Shown here: positions 25,408 through 34,453 of the stretch, piece by piece
Layout of the letters: each line of letters begins with the position of its first letter
Numbering within the stretch: the stretch's first letter is position 1
Assembly (NCBI RefSeq): GCF_012911895.1
Contig: NZ_JAAXCV010000030.1
Span: 248,001 to 312,000 of the forward strand
DNA length: 64,000 nt
Source: Bacillus sp. RO3
Lineage (GTDB): Bacteria > Bacillota > Bacilli > Bacillales > Bacillaceae_B
Direction of reading: 5' to 3'
Made by a program: the position numbers and the translations under genes
The notes under the pieces: generated by a model
What the model was told of the DNA's origin: nothing
Database searches by the model: none
What the model saw: only the letters and a program-made list of their open reading frames with translations

Positions 25408-26478
25408 TTATCTTGACATGGAAGAAAGTTCTTCATACATGTCTTGGATGGTATAGGCTTTTTGGCCTTTATCCATGTTGTGGATCATGGTTTCTTTGTT
25501 TTCCTGCAATTCTTTGACCTTCTTGAGGAAAGTCTCTTCATTCAGCTCTTCTTCTTCAAGTTTTAAAGCATATCCATTTTTGACAAAACTGTTGGCATTA
25601 AGGATCTGATCTCCACGGCTCGCTTCTCGTGAAAGTGGGATCAGTAACATTGGCTTTTTCAATGCAAGGAATTCAAAGATTGAATTCGATCCTGCACGAG
25701 AGATCACATAATCAGTCATGGCTAAATAGTGAGGGAGCTCTCCTTTAATGAATTCATATTGTCGATAGCCTTTCTGGGTGTAGGCTTCATCGATATTCCC
25801 TTTCCCGCAGATGTGTATAATCTGGAATCGGGATAACAGTTCAGTAAGATTACCCCTTACCGCCTCGTTGACCTTTCTCGCACCAAGGCTTCCCCCCATG
25901 ATCATCAAGACAGGCTTTTCTTCGTAATACCCTGTCAGTCTCTTCCCTTCACTTTCATCTCCAGAGAACAGTTCCTCACGAATGATGGCTCCTGCACATA
26001 AAGATTTGTCAGCGGGCAGGGAGTGGACGGTTTCAGGGAACGTCGTAAAAATTTTGGTGGCAAAAGGGACCGCCAATTTGTTAGCGAGGCCGGGGGTCAC
26101 ATCGGACTCATGAATCGCAACAGGAACCTTTGCCAATTTTGCAGCCATGACAACGGGAACGGAAACAAATCCACCCTTGGAGAAAATGATATCCGGCTTC
26201 GTCTTTCGGATGACGGTCAATGCGTCTACTACACCTTTCATGACACGAAATGGATCTGAAAAGTTTTTCCATGAAAAATAGCGTCGGAGCTTCCCGCTAG
26301 AAATGCTTTCATACGGAATATGGGGAAATTGTTCTGTGATCATTTCCTTTTCGATTCCGTCCTCCGATCCTATATACGTTATCTCCCATCCTTCTTTCTC
26401 GAAGTGTGGGATCAGTGCTGTGTTAACCGTGACGTGACCTGCCGATCCACCGCCTGTAAATACTATACGTTTACTCAT
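25408..26478 (-). CDS. murG: MurG-type UDP-GlcNAc transferase
   Basis: A 356-residue GT28 enzyme that adds GlcNAc to lipid I to form lipid II on the cytoplasmic face. The N-terminal glycine loop reads GGGSAGHVTVN in place of the usual GGTGGHVxP; other elements are IIFSKGGFVSVPVVMAA (key part SKGGFVSVP), MGGSLGARKVNE and SRAGSNSIFEFLAL. This variant matches the stand-alone MurG of the B. cereus group more than the enzyme in division clusters. No mur or div genes are near, so it is likely a second, accessory MurG. TAGGAG precedes the ATG. Confidence 0.85.
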   Translation of the reverse strand: MSKRIVFTGGGSAGHVTVNTALIPHFEKEGWEITYIGSEDGIEKEMITEQFPHIPYESISSGKLRRYFSWKNFSDPFRVMKGVVDALTVIRKTKPDIIFSKGGFVSVPVVMAAKLAKVPVAIHESDVTPGLANKLAVPFATKIFTTFPETVHSLPADKSLCAGAIIREELFSGDESEGKRLTGYYEEKPVLMIMGGSLGARKVNEAVRGNLTELLSRFQIIHICGKGNIDEAYTQKGYRQYEFIKGELPHYLAMTDYVISRAGSNSIFEFLALKKPMLLIPLSREASRGDQILNANSFVKNGYALKLEEEELNEETFLKKVKELQENKETMIHNMDKGQKAYTIQDMYEELSSMSR

Positions 26479-26591
26479 ATGTACAAACTCCTAACTCTTT
26501 TCTTCTCATCATTATACACTTTATCAAATATGTCCTGAACATAGAACTACGAAAATTTGACAATAACGTTATTTATTATAATGAATCATTT

Positions 26592-28067
26592 TCACTGCTC
26601 TACAATCCCATCTCTTTCCAGAATATAAGCCGCGACATTTCTTCCGCTGATTGTCACCATAGGGGACCCTCCACCAGGATGGGTAGTCCCCCCAACATAA
26701 AAAAGGTGTTCAATATCTTTACTGACATTGGAAGGACGAAGAAAGGCCTCGGTCATCCGGTGTGAAGCCAGGCCATAAAGGGACCCTTTATAGGCAGAAA
26801 ATTTCCGTTTGATCGTATCTGGCGTAAAGACTCTCTCCACTTCCAATTGTTGACGTATCGAGAGCCCTTTTTCTTCTAAGGTTTGATAAATCTTTTCTTT
26901 GTACTCCAGGGCTTCTTCTTCAGACAGCTTAACGGCCGGGGCATTCACAAGAATGAACAGATTGCTACCTTTTGTAACGCTCCGATCTGACGCAGCTGAA
27001 TGACTGATATAGATTGTTGGATCATTAGGCAGCTGTTTTTTACTGAAAATCTCTTTAAATTCCCTTTCATAATCCTTTGTGAAATATACTTGATGATGAT
27101 GTACGGATTCCTGAAAGGTCTTTAATCCTGCCAAAATCACAAACGCGGAGATGGAAGGTACATAAGAATCCAATTTTCTGTCAGGATGGCTTGGTCTATC
27201 CTTCTCCTTGATCAGGTCTTTAGTAGCCGTGATAAAATCACCATTGACAATCACATCATGGGCAAATAACCTTTCTCCTTCTCCGGTCACAACACCCACT
27301 GCCCTTTTCCCATTCACTACGATTTCCTTCACCTTTTCCCCCAAATGGACAGTACCACCCAATTCCTTAAAAAACTGATAGAAACCCTCCGCTATCTTCG
27401 TGTTTCCGCCGTTCGTATAATACACCCCTTCTTCCATTTCAAGGTGACCTATCAACGAAAAGGTCGCAGGGCAGGAAAATGGAGAGGATCCAATATACGT
27501 TGCATAACGATTGAACACCTTCAACACATCCTCATCCCTAAAAAACCTGCGGTGAAAATGAGCCATCTTTTCAAAGGGACGGACCTTAATAAAGCTTGCG
27601 GTTAACTGAGGGGCAAGATAATCCCTCCATGAACCAAAGACCCTGTAGAAAAAACCGTTCTCAGCCAGTTTGTACAGCTTTCCTACTTCCTTTAAGTACT
27701 CTTTGTAATGAGCTGCGCCATAAGGATCGAATTTTTCAAGTTCTTTCCTCATTTCCATGGGATCCGCTGATTGATACAGTACCTTTCCATTGTGAAAGAC
27801 ATTTTTAGTATGTCGGACCAATCTTTCAAACTGAAAATACTTGGAGGCGTCCCCTCCAGCATCATTGATAACTGATTGAAACACTTCAGGCATCGTGATG
27901 GTATTGGGTCCAAAATCAAAGGAATATCCTTCTATTTCAACCGGCATCATCTTTCCACCTGGGTGGAGGTTTTCATCAAAGATCGTGACATGATACCCTT
28001 TATTTTGAAGTGAGATCCCTGCAGCTAAACCTCCTAATCCGCAGCCAACGATAATGACTTTTTTCAT
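26592..28067 (-). CDS. CrtN/CrtI-type carotenoid oxidoreductase
   Basis: A 491-residue FAD enzyme of the phytoene-desaturase family. The N-terminal dinucleotide motif is VIIVGCGLGGLAAG, followed by FDENLHPGGKM; the C-terminal GGTTHPGGGSPMVTISG is the family end signature. In C30 pathways such enzymes desaturate diapophytoene (CrtN) or oxidise the terminal methyl (CrtP/CrtNb). Because it sits with tailoring genes, an oxygenase role is more likely. The ATG overlaps the stop of the upstream glycosyltransferase gene (ATGA). Last gene of a four-gene operon. Confidence 0.85.
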   Translation of the reverse strand: MKKVIIVGCGLGGLAAGISLQNKGYHVTIFDENLHPGGKMMPVEIEGYSFDFGPNTITMPEVFQSVINDAGGDASKYFQFERLVRHTKNVFHNGKVLYQSADPMEMRKELEKFDPYGAAHYKEYLKEVGKLYKLAENGFFYRVFGSWRDYLAPQLTASFIKVRPFEKMAHFHRRFFRDEDVLKVFNRYATYIGSSPFSCPATFSLIGHLEMEEGVYYTNGGNTKIAEGFYQFFKELGGTVHLGEKVKEIVVNGKRAVGVVTGEGERLFAHDVIVNGDFITATKDLIKEKDRPSHPDRKLDSYVPSISAFVILAGLKTFQESVHHHQVYFTKDYEREFKEIFSKKQLPNDPTIYISHSAASDRSVTKGSNLFILVNAPAVKLSEEEALEYKEKIYQTLEEKGLSIRQQLEVERVFTPDTIKRKFSAYKGSLYGLASHRMTEAFLRPSNVSKDIEHLFYVGGTTHPGGGSPMVTISGRNVAAYILERDGIVEQ

Positions 28068-29158
28068 GAATAAGTCCTTCCTTTCCAGACATATCCCTGC
28101 TTCTTCAATCCCCTTAGCATGGATGCCCACATTATGATGATAAAACATATTGCAGCAAAGGGCATGACAAGAAAATGCCACTTGGCTTGATTCGAGACAA
28201 GATCAATCATGAATGTTTGCAACCATATAGCCAGAAGTGGAACCAAATATCTCCAATCCCCTGACAATAACCCGTAAACGGCCAAAGGAAGGGGCAGTAT
28301 GTAAAAGATAGAATAAAATAGAGAAAGCACTGCAACTGACAATGGGTTTCTACCTAAACCAATATAAATGTTCTTCAAGAAACCTGACCATACTTCCTTA
28401 TTTGAATTGTACATATGGCATGTTACGTCATGGGTATTGTTGACAATGGTCACTTTCCTGCCCTTTTCTTTCAATCTCCTCGCAATATGAACATCTTCCA
28501 ATAGTGAAGATTTCACTCCTTCATGACCACCACACTCATCATAGGCTTCCTTCTTAAAGAACATGAACGCACCGTGAGCCGCCGTGAATGCTTTTTTCGT
28601 TGTATGGTTGGCGACGGCAAGCGGGAGATGAAAATATACCAGGAAATGTTGAAAAGGAACCAGCAGTTTACTGAGTAAAGTAGGTATGGGGAATTGTGGA
28701 AAACCCGTTACAAGTCCTGCATTGTAGCGGTTCATCTGGAATAATACTTTCTCAATGATGGAAGGTGACACCCTGACATCTGCATCCAGGAATAAATAAT
28801 ATGTACCCTTTGCCTGCTCACTAAGCTCCTTGCATGCATGGACTTTTCCTACCCACCCCTTAGGAAGGGGCTTTCCGTTGACAACGGTGAAACGCTCATC
28901 CCCATTTATTTGTTCCGAGAGAAGTTCAGACGTTCGATCCGTCGAACCATCATCCAGTATGATGAATTCGATCGGTAAATAGGTAATCTTCTTTAAGCTC
29001 CCGATTAATCCTCTGACATTCCTTTCTTCATTCCTCATGGGAACGAGTACAGAAACAAGTTCACTTGATGATTCTTTACGTGAAAGTCTCGGCAGAAAGC
29101 AAAGGTTGATGAACGTAATCAGGACAAAGACGATCGTGATCAGGATATAATAATTCAT
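28064..29158 (-). CDS. CrtQ-like carotenoid glycosyltransferase
   Basis: A 364-residue membrane-linked GT2 glycosyltransferase. An N-terminal helix leads to VSVLVPMRNEERNVRGLI, the DDGSTDRT motif, the FLDADVR metal motif and an acceptor loop with SSLLEDVHIARRL (ED and R..RL in place of QxxRW); three or more helices close the C-terminus. It resembles CrtQ, which glucosylates diaponeurosporenoate in staphyloxanthin synthesis. The ATG at 29156-29158 is preceded by AAAGG and starts just before the stop of the acyltransferase gene (29166) with a few bases between. Substrate assignment comes from the operon. Confidence 0.82.
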   Translation of the reverse strand: MNYYILITIVFVLITFINLCFLPRLSRKESSSELVSVLVPMRNEERNVRGLIGSLKKITYLPIEFIILDDGSTDRTSELLSEQINGDERFTVVNGKPLPKGWVGKVHACKELSEQAKGTYYLFLDADVRVSPSIIEKVLFQMNRYNAGLVTGFPQFPIPTLLSKLLVPFQHFLVYFHLPLAVANHTTKKAFTAAHGAFMFFKKEAYDECGGHEGVKSSLLEDVHIARRLKEKGRKVTIVNNTHDVTCHMYNSNKEVWSGFLKNIYIGLGRNPLSVAVLSLFYSIFYILPLPLAVYGLLSGDWRYLVPLLAIWLQTFMIDLVSNQAKWHFLVMPFAAICFIIIMWASMLRGLKKQGYVWKGRTYS

Positions 29159-29165
29159 TGACCTT

Positions 29166-29888
29166 TCACCCCTGCTTCCTTCTTTTCCAAAAGCTAAGCC
29201 ATTCGCTGTTGGTGGGAAATCCTTTAAGCAGCAAATGATAGGCTGAAATGTCTCCATGAATGATATCGGATTTTATGTTTTCGAGCCTATTTTCCATCAC
29301 TGTCCTTAAATAGTCTGTAAGGACTTTTCTTGTATGCTGCTGAGTTGCATCGACTGCTGTTTCACTTATCTGGATAAATAATTCAGGTCTTTGATCATGC
29401 CGAAAGGTGTAGTAAAACGTGACCATCGTAATCTTAATTTCTGGATTACGTTCGATTAAGAAACCCGGCCCGCTCATAAATGAAAGGGGCCTTTTCTCAA
29501 GATGTTCTTCCCTGCCCTGGGGGAAAATCCATACGGTCTTTTTCTCTTGCAGACACTTTTCAGCATATTTTAAGGATTTCACTAGGTCTTTTGGCGATTC
29601 AGGGTTAACAGAGAATGCCCCTATTTTACGAAAGAATGGGAAATCCTCCATTCCTTGTTCACTCATCATGGCATAGCTGTCTTCTTTGATTACCTTGTCA
29701 TTCAAATAAAAGAGCATCAATCCATCCCACCAACTCGAATGATTCGCAAGTACCAAATGTCCTGAAGAGGCATTTCCTTCCTTCCTTTGATCATCGATCC
29801 ATATACGATAAAAATGTTTTTTGAGCTGATAAGTAAGATAATGGGAAAGAATGTGTTGAAATCCTGGGCTTTTTCTAGGTTCAATCAT
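29166..29888 (-). CDS. PlsC-type acyltransferase of carotenoid operon
   Basis: A 240-residue acyltransferase of the 1-acylglycerol-phosphate type. The catalytic NHSSWWD (HX4D) motif and the FPQGREE motif (equivalent to FPEGTR) are present. There is a hydrophobic patch but no clear membrane helix. Placed between the CruF-like gene and the glycosyltransferase, it probably acylates the sugar of a glycosylated carotenoid, as CrtO does for staphyloxanthin. The ATG overlaps the previous stop (ATGA), which argues for translational coupling. Confidence 0.8.
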   Translation of the reverse strand: MIEPRKSPGFQHILSHYLTYQLKKHFYRIWIDDQRKEGNASSGHLVLANHSSWWDGLMLFYLNDKVIKEDSYAMMSEQGMEDFPFFRKIGAFSVNPESPKDLVKSLKYAEKCLQEKKTVWIFPQGREEHLEKRPLSFMSGPGFLIERNPEIKITMVTFYYTFRHDQRPELFIQISETAVDATQQHTRKVLTDYLRTVMENRLENIKSDIIHGDISAYHLLLKGFPTNSEWLSFWKRRKQG

Positions 29889-30652
29889 ACTACTTTCTCC
29901 AATCGTTTTCTTAGAATGAGAGAGGCCCCATAAAATGCGGATGTAACCATGACGGCGATCCATAACCCTTCTACCATGGCCGTCACTATAAACATCAGGA
30001 TGACCAGGACATAAAGTAGCCTCATCCGCTCGCTCCATTTGACAGGTACATCAACGTGTTTCAATAAGAAGTAAAGGAAAAATTGAATGAAGAATGAAAC
30101 AAAAAACCAGCCTAAAAAATTCTGAGTCGGAATATCATAATACACTCCATCCTGATCCCATATCCAATACTGTCTTCCTTTAAACGCGACAGGATCGATA
30201 ATCAAATCCATCGTCACCGCTAAAAGAGAGGTCACCGCACTATACTTCAAGGCACCCATAAACGTCTTTGGCCCTTTAAGGAGAAATTCATAATGGGCCA
30301 TACTTGTGAATATCACCATTACCCAGGCAAAGCCAATCGTGACCGGCACTCCAAACAGTTGAAAACCAAAGTCCTTCTCATAATGATAGGACCCGAAGAT
30401 CAGACCATAATGAACGCCTAGCGACTCTGCAACAATCGTCAGGAGCATGATACATAAAGCAACCATCAGTCCAAACCTTCCCTTGAATTTCTTCACTGCA
30501 TAAAGAATAGCCAAAAAACCAGCCAGATATAAAAAAACGGCAATTGCCCATTGAAGGGCCGGAGGAAGCAAGTCTAGAGAAACGAGGATGATCCCAACGC
30601 CGTACCATATTAAAAAAACAATCCAAATCAAATCCTGCCACTGTTTAATCAT
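29885..30652 (-). CDS. CruF-like carotenoid biosynthesis membrane protein
   Basis: A 255-residue protein with about seven membrane helices belonging to the DUF422 family. The IVAESLGVHYGLIFGSYHY segment (key parts ESLGVHYG and FGSYHY), TMDLIIDPVAF and NFLGWFFVSF are diagnostic. Members such as CruF are carotenoid 1,2-hydratases. It is the first gene of the operon, with GGGAGG before the ATG, and is divergent from the MATE gene. In C30-carotenoid Bacilli the exact reaction is unsettled. Confidence 0.8.
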   Translation of the reverse strand: MIKQWQDLIWIVFLIWYGVGIILVSLDLLPPALQWAIAVFLYLAGFLAILYAVKKFKGRFGLMVALCIMLLTIVAESLGVHYGLIFGSYHYEKDFGFQLFGVPVTIGFAWVMVIFTSMAHYEFLLKGPKTFMGALKYSAVTSLLAVTMDLIIDPVAFKGRQYWIWDQDGVYYDIPTQNFLGWFFVSFFIQFFLYFLLKHVDVPVKWSERMRLLYVLVILMFIVTAMVEGLWIAVMVTSAFYGASLILRKRLEKVV

Positions 30653-30794
30653 TCTTTTCCTCCCTAAGAAATCATTGGTTTAATAAGTGTAAACCATTTC
30701 AATGCATATTGACTCTCTTCAACTCAAAAATATGGTACAGTATGATAGTGAATTTATCATACATTTAAGGACGCTATTCAAAGGAGTTCATTCC

Positions 30795-32162
30795 ATGAGA
30801 GAAACGAATACGATAAGAGACAAAATAAAACAATTATTGATTATACTCATCCCCATTCTCATCACTCAGTTGGGAATGTTTGCGATGAACTTTTTTGACA
30901 CCATCATGTCAGGAAGATACTCTCCAATTGATCTTGCTGGAGTCGCCATAGGTTCTTCCCTTTGGGTACCGGTGTTTACAGGATTGAGCGGCATTCTTCT
31001 CGCTGTTACCCCTATCGTTGCTCAATTAATTGGAGGAGGCAACCGTAAGGATGTTCCTCAAACTGTACTTCAAGGTGTGTATGCTGCCATAGCTTTATCA
31101 CTTGCCATCATGGCTGCCGGAGCACTTGTTCTGGATCCCATTTTAAATGGAATGAATATAGAAATCGGGGTACGTTCCGTAGCCAGGGATTATCTGATCG
31201 CCCTTTCATTTGGGATGGTCCCGTTATTCATCTATAATGTTTTGAGATCGTTTATTGATGCCCTTGGTATGACACGGGTCACGATGATCATTACATTGCT
31301 TTCCCTTCCCATAAACGTACTGTTTAATTATTTGCTGATATTTGGAAAATTTGGTTTCCCTGAACTTGGAGGAGTGGGTGCGGGGTATGCCTCAGCCATC
31401 ACCTATTGGACCATCACACTCATTGCCTTTTGGGTGGTACATACTAAAGCTCCTTTTAATGAATTCTCAGTATTTAAAACCCTTTATAAACCCAACCTCT
31501 TCAAGTGGAAGGAGCTCTTTTTAATCGGTGTACCCATCGGCTTATCGATTTTCTTTGAAGTGAGCATTTTTTCTGCCGTCACCCTGTTAATGAGCAACTA
31601 TGATACAGTAGTAATCGCAGCTCATCAGGCAGCAATCAATTTTGCATCTTTTCTATATATGATCCCACTCAGCATTTCCATGGCTTTAACCATTGTAGTA
31701 GGGTTCGAGGTAGGGGCGAAACGCCTCCGGGATGCTAAAATCTACAGTTGGATGGGTGTTAGTTTCGCCTTGCTGTTGGCAGTTATGTATGGTGTGATAC
31801 TGCTTGTGTTTCGATCAGAAATTTCATATTTATACTCGGATGATCCATACGTTTTGGAATTGACGGCTCATTTCTTATTATACGCCGTGTTCTTTCAGCT
31901 GTCGGATGCCATACAAGCTCCAGTACAGGGTGCTCTTAGAGGATACAAGGATGTTAACATCACCTTTATGATGGCACTTGTCTCCTACTGGGTGATTGGC
32001 TTGCCCCTGGGGTATGCACTGGCAAATTATACTGCCTTTGGTCCTTATGGTTATTGGCTGGGATTGACATCAGGCCTCACTGCAGGAGCCATAACGTTGT
32101 CAGCAAGATTAGTGTCCATACAAAAGAAGTTTCGAAAACAATATCACTTTAAAAGTGAATAA
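30795..32162 (+). CDS. MATE-family multidrug efflux protein
   Basis: A 455-residue MATE transporter with 12 helices. It opens with a charged N-terminus then LLIILIPILITQLGMFAMNF (parts PILITQLGMF) and the FDTIMSGRYSP loop, and contains the matching repeat IGVPIGLSIFFEVSIFS in the second half. This is the NorM type, driven by Na+ or H+, with cationic drugs as usual substrates. The ATG at 30795 has AAAGGAG eight bases upstream. A possible promoter is TTGACT (30709-30714) with TATGGT (30731-30736) 16 bases later. It is single, and ends at a bidirectional terminator. Confidence 0.88.
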   Translation: MRETNTIRDKIKQLLIILIPILITQLGMFAMNFFDTIMSGRYSPIDLAGVAIGSSLWVPVFTGLSGILLAVTPIVAQLIGGGNRKDVPQTVLQGVYAAIALSLAIMAAGALVLDPILNGMNIEIGVRSVARDYLIALSFGMVPLFIYNVLRSFIDALGMTRVTMIITLLSLPINVLFNYLLIFGKFGFPELGGVGAGYASAITYWTITLIAFWVVHTKAPFNEFSVFKTLYKPNLFKWKELFLIGVPIGLSIFFEVSIFSAVTLLMSNYDTVVIAAHQAAINFASFLYMIPLSISMALTIVVGFEVGAKRLRDAKIYSWMGVSFALLLAVMYGVILLVFRSEISYLYSDDPYVLELTAHFLLYAVFFQLSDAIQAPVQGALRGYKDVNITFMMALVSYWVIGLPLGYALANYTAFGPYGYWLGLTSGLTAGAITLSARLVSIQKKFRKQYHFKSE

Positions 32163-32176
32163 ACCCATTTTGAAAC

Positions 32177-32213
32177 CAACAGACACGGCTGATCTTTGCT
32201 GCCGTGTCTGTTG
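32177..32213. terminator. Bidirectional terminator
   Basis: CAACAGACACGGC and GCCGTGTCTGTTG pair around an 11-base loop between the convergent MATE and SDR genes. Confidence 0.88.
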
Positions 32214-32219
32214 ATCAAT

Positions 32220-32993
32220 TCACTGATGAAATATCTTCCCTAGAACATCCTTACCTCCTGTTACGGGGATAATGGAGCCGGTGATAAAATCGGAATCTTC
32301 TTTACTAAGGAAAAATATGATCCGCGAAAGGTCTTCCCCTGTGCCAGGACGGCCTACCGGGGTTGAGTCATCATGGTATTCCTTTGCTCTGTGGATCTGT
32401 TCTTCCTTCCACTCCCCTACAATATCCCCCGGACATACCATATTGGCTGTAATGCCACTTGGAGCTTCTTCTATCGATATGGTTTTCGTAAAGGATGCGA
32501 GGCCCGCCTTTGCTGCAGCGAAAGCAGAACGATAGATCCAGCCTGGAGCTGTTTCAACCCGGTCATATCCAAACGTAATGATTCTACCCCATTTCTTTTC
32601 CCGCATTTTAGGGATGATCAGCCTGGATAAATAAAAGACGCTATTTAAATTTCCGTTTACTATGTAATTCCATTCCTCAGGGGTATAGTCAGCAAATGAC
32701 TTCCGTTCTTTTATGTAAGGGCCGGCATTATGAATTAAAATATCTACACTTCCGACTACATTCCAGATCTCTTTCACCATTCGTTCGCATTCTTCAGGTA
32801 CAGAGATATCACCTTTAATCGCTATTATATGATTGTTATATTTATCCTGTAATTGAGATACAAGATCTCTAACAAATACATCGTCCTGCCTGTAGTTCAT
32901 GATCACGGTATAGCCCTGACTTGAAAATTCCTCCACAGTCCGTCGGCCGATCCCCCTGGATCCTCCTGTTATAAGTACAACTTTTTCCTTCAT
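32220..32993 (-). CDS. Short-chain dehydrogenase with altered active site
   Basis: A 257-residue classical SDR. The cofactor motif TGGSRGIG, the NAG structural motif and the final ITGSIIPVTGG segment are normal. At the catalytic YxxxK site the sequence is SAFAAAKAGL: a phenylalanine occupies the tyrosine position four residues before the lysine. The usual proton donor is therefore missing, although a nearby tyrosine (YRSAF) lies three residues earlier. Members with this variant occur in Bacilli; enzyme activity is uncertain. The ATG at 32991-32993 has GTGGAG eight bases before it, which I prefer to the GTG three codons upstream. Confidence 0.8.
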   Translation of the reverse strand: MKEKVVLITGGSRGIGRRTVEEFSSQGYTVIMNYRQDDVFVRDLVSQLQDKYNNHIIAIKGDISVPEECERMVKEIWNVVGSVDILIHNAGPYIKERKSFADYTPEEWNYIVNGNLNSVFYLSRLIIPKMREKKWGRIITFGYDRVETAPGWIYRSAFAAAKAGLASFTKTISIEEAPSGITANMVCPGDIVGEWKEEQIHRAKEYHDDSTPVGRPGTGEDLSRIIFFLSKEDSDFITGSIIPVTGGKDVLGKIFHQ

Positions 32994-33002
32994 AAGGCTC
33001 AC

Positions 33003-33507
33003 TCCACGTACGCGTTATACTTCAATAGTAAGAAGGATTATGCTGAATTGCAAATGTAAGCTCTTAAATGGGACATTTCAGAATGAAAAAGTCGTACTTC
33101 AAGACGGTTATCCCCCAGTGCCCAGGTACAACCTTTCATCCATTTTTGGAATATGCGTGGACGCAAAAAGGTGCAAACAATAAACAGATTCATTACTTGA
33201 ACCCCTCAGGTGTGTCTGAGATTGTGTCTTTATTGAATTTAGTTGTAGTACGGTATTGTTTTCTCATTGTGAGGATTTCACAATGTCCGGATTTGGTATA
33301 GAGAATTCCTTATTCAACCATACTGATTGAAAAGATTATGAGGATGTTCTGCCATGAAGAATGATCAAGAACTTTATCAACTTTCCCAAAAGTTGAATAC
33401 ATTTATCTTAGACCACTGGGGTACACAAGAATTTTGGAAGAGTTCCGCAAATGTGCTTTATGTAAAATAGAGACATTTCTATTTAATATTATTACTAGTA
33501 ACAACTA
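33003..33507. other. Mostly empty stretch with one possible small ORF
   Basis: Apart from the small reading frame at 33354-33470 I see nothing convincing. A plus-strand frame at 33068-33301 lacks a ribosome binding site and looks random. Base composition is more AT-rich than in flanking genes, fitting the start of an accessory region. Confidence 0.4.
33354..33470 (+). CDS. Possible 38-residue peptide
   Basis: An ATG preceded by GAGGATGTTCTGCC opens a 38-codon frame rich in polar residues (KNDQELYQLSQKLNTFILD, then HWGTQEFWKSS). It has protein-like composition. It might be a true small gene or the surviving start of a larger lost gene, since the stop at 33468 leads into unstructured AT-rich sequence. 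Function unknown. Confidence 0.35.
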   Translation: MKNDQELYQLSQKLNTFILDHWGTQEFWKSSANVLYVK

Positions 33508-33537
33508 AACCCTACATCCTTTGATGTAGGGTTATAT
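33508..33537 (-). terminator. Terminator hairpin
   Basis: AACCCTACATC pairs with GATGTAGGGTT around CTTT; it follows the stop of the minus-strand gene at 33539. Confidence 0.8.
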
Positions 33538-33538
33538 A

Positions 33539-33973
33539 TTAAGCATTATTTGCTGCTAGGACATTAATAGTTTCCCAATTTGTGGCTAAGTTAATATTTG
33601 TAACTTCTTCTTCAAGCGCAATATCAAAGGTATACTGACCTGGTTGTTTAAATGTCAGGAGTAAATTTGAACATGTGTTTAATAAAACAGGAGTAAAAAT
33701 AAAACTCCCTTGTTCAGTAAATTGCACTTGTTCTCCTGTCGATTCAAATATGACTTGAACATCTTCTGCTTGATCTGGATTGGTTAACGCTACTAAGATT
33801 TGTGCGTCTAAGTTATCATTTGGATCAGATGAAACCGCACAAATTTGAATCCGTTGTTGTTCATTTACTACGAAATTCAAACTGCGATTTACAGGAACTG
33901 CATAACTTGTTACCTCTACTTTATCTTTACCACCATTGTGGTGACGTCTTTGTTGATAATAATATTTAGCCAT
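33539..33973 (-). CDS. Unknown protein with basic N-terminus
   Basis: A 144-residue protein. The start is the ATG at 33971-33973, which has GAGGTGAGAAAA upstream. It opens with an unusual AKYYYQQRRHHNGGKDK segment and continues as a beta-rich domain (SLNFVVNEQQRIQICAVSSD, parts NFVVNEQQ and IQICAVSS; later FKQPGQYTFDIALEEEV). The end of the domain resembles a beta-sandwich with a PGQYTF closing strand. No signal peptide. It may be a spore or surface structural protein, but that is a guess from composition. Single gene in an accessory region. Confidence 0.6.
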   Translation of the reverse strand: MAKYYYQQRRHHNGGKDKVEVTSYAVPVNRSLNFVVNEQQRIQICAVSSDPNDNLDAQILVALTNPDQAEDVQVIFESTGEQVQFTEQGSFIFTPVLLNTCSNLLLTFKQPGQYTFDIALEEEVTNINLATNWETINVLAANNA

Positions 33974-33999
33974 TTTTCTCACCTCTTTCCATCAATACG

Positions 34000-34453
34000 A
34001 TAGTATATGAGGATTTATATATATATGATTGGGTAAATCTACTAAGATAATCTATTTACTAATAATAGGCTCTGGTATGAAATATACTTATTTTAGAGAT
34101 TGATTAATATTAGGAAGGTGGAAAGGTGAGTGTCGGAAAATAGTCTATATGTATACTAGATCAAAAAAATGATTATATACATGACTTAAATGTCTATGTA
34201 AAACCCAAGAGAGCACCTTCCCCGCGAAAGGAGCCCTCTTGGTAAATGAGTATATGTTAACTCTTGGAGTCAATATAAGATATGTAGCACCTCTTCAGGA
34301 GTGTGCCCCCAATAACACCCTTTATTAGAAAAGAGTGTTTTTGTCCGAGCAGTTGAAGATGGTAGGGTTAACTGAAGGTGCCGTATATCGTATGCAAAAG
34401 AGGACAAGCTTGTTACACCTATCTATAAGCTAAGGGTCCTTTTTGAGACATAT
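34000..34453. other. Gene-free stretch with stem-loops
   Basis: No gene found. A stem-loop at 34206-34243 pairs CCAAGAG-GC-CCTT with AAGG-GC-CTCTTGG, with symmetric single mismatches. Another at about 34313-34344 pairs AACAC.CTTT with AAAG.GTGTT and has a following T run, so it would end plus-strand transcription although no plus-strand gene precedes it. These are probably leftovers of lost genes. Confidence 0.4.

Noticed and set aside
33068-33301. A 77-codon plus-strand frame
   Set aside because: No ribosome binding site; codon use looks random.
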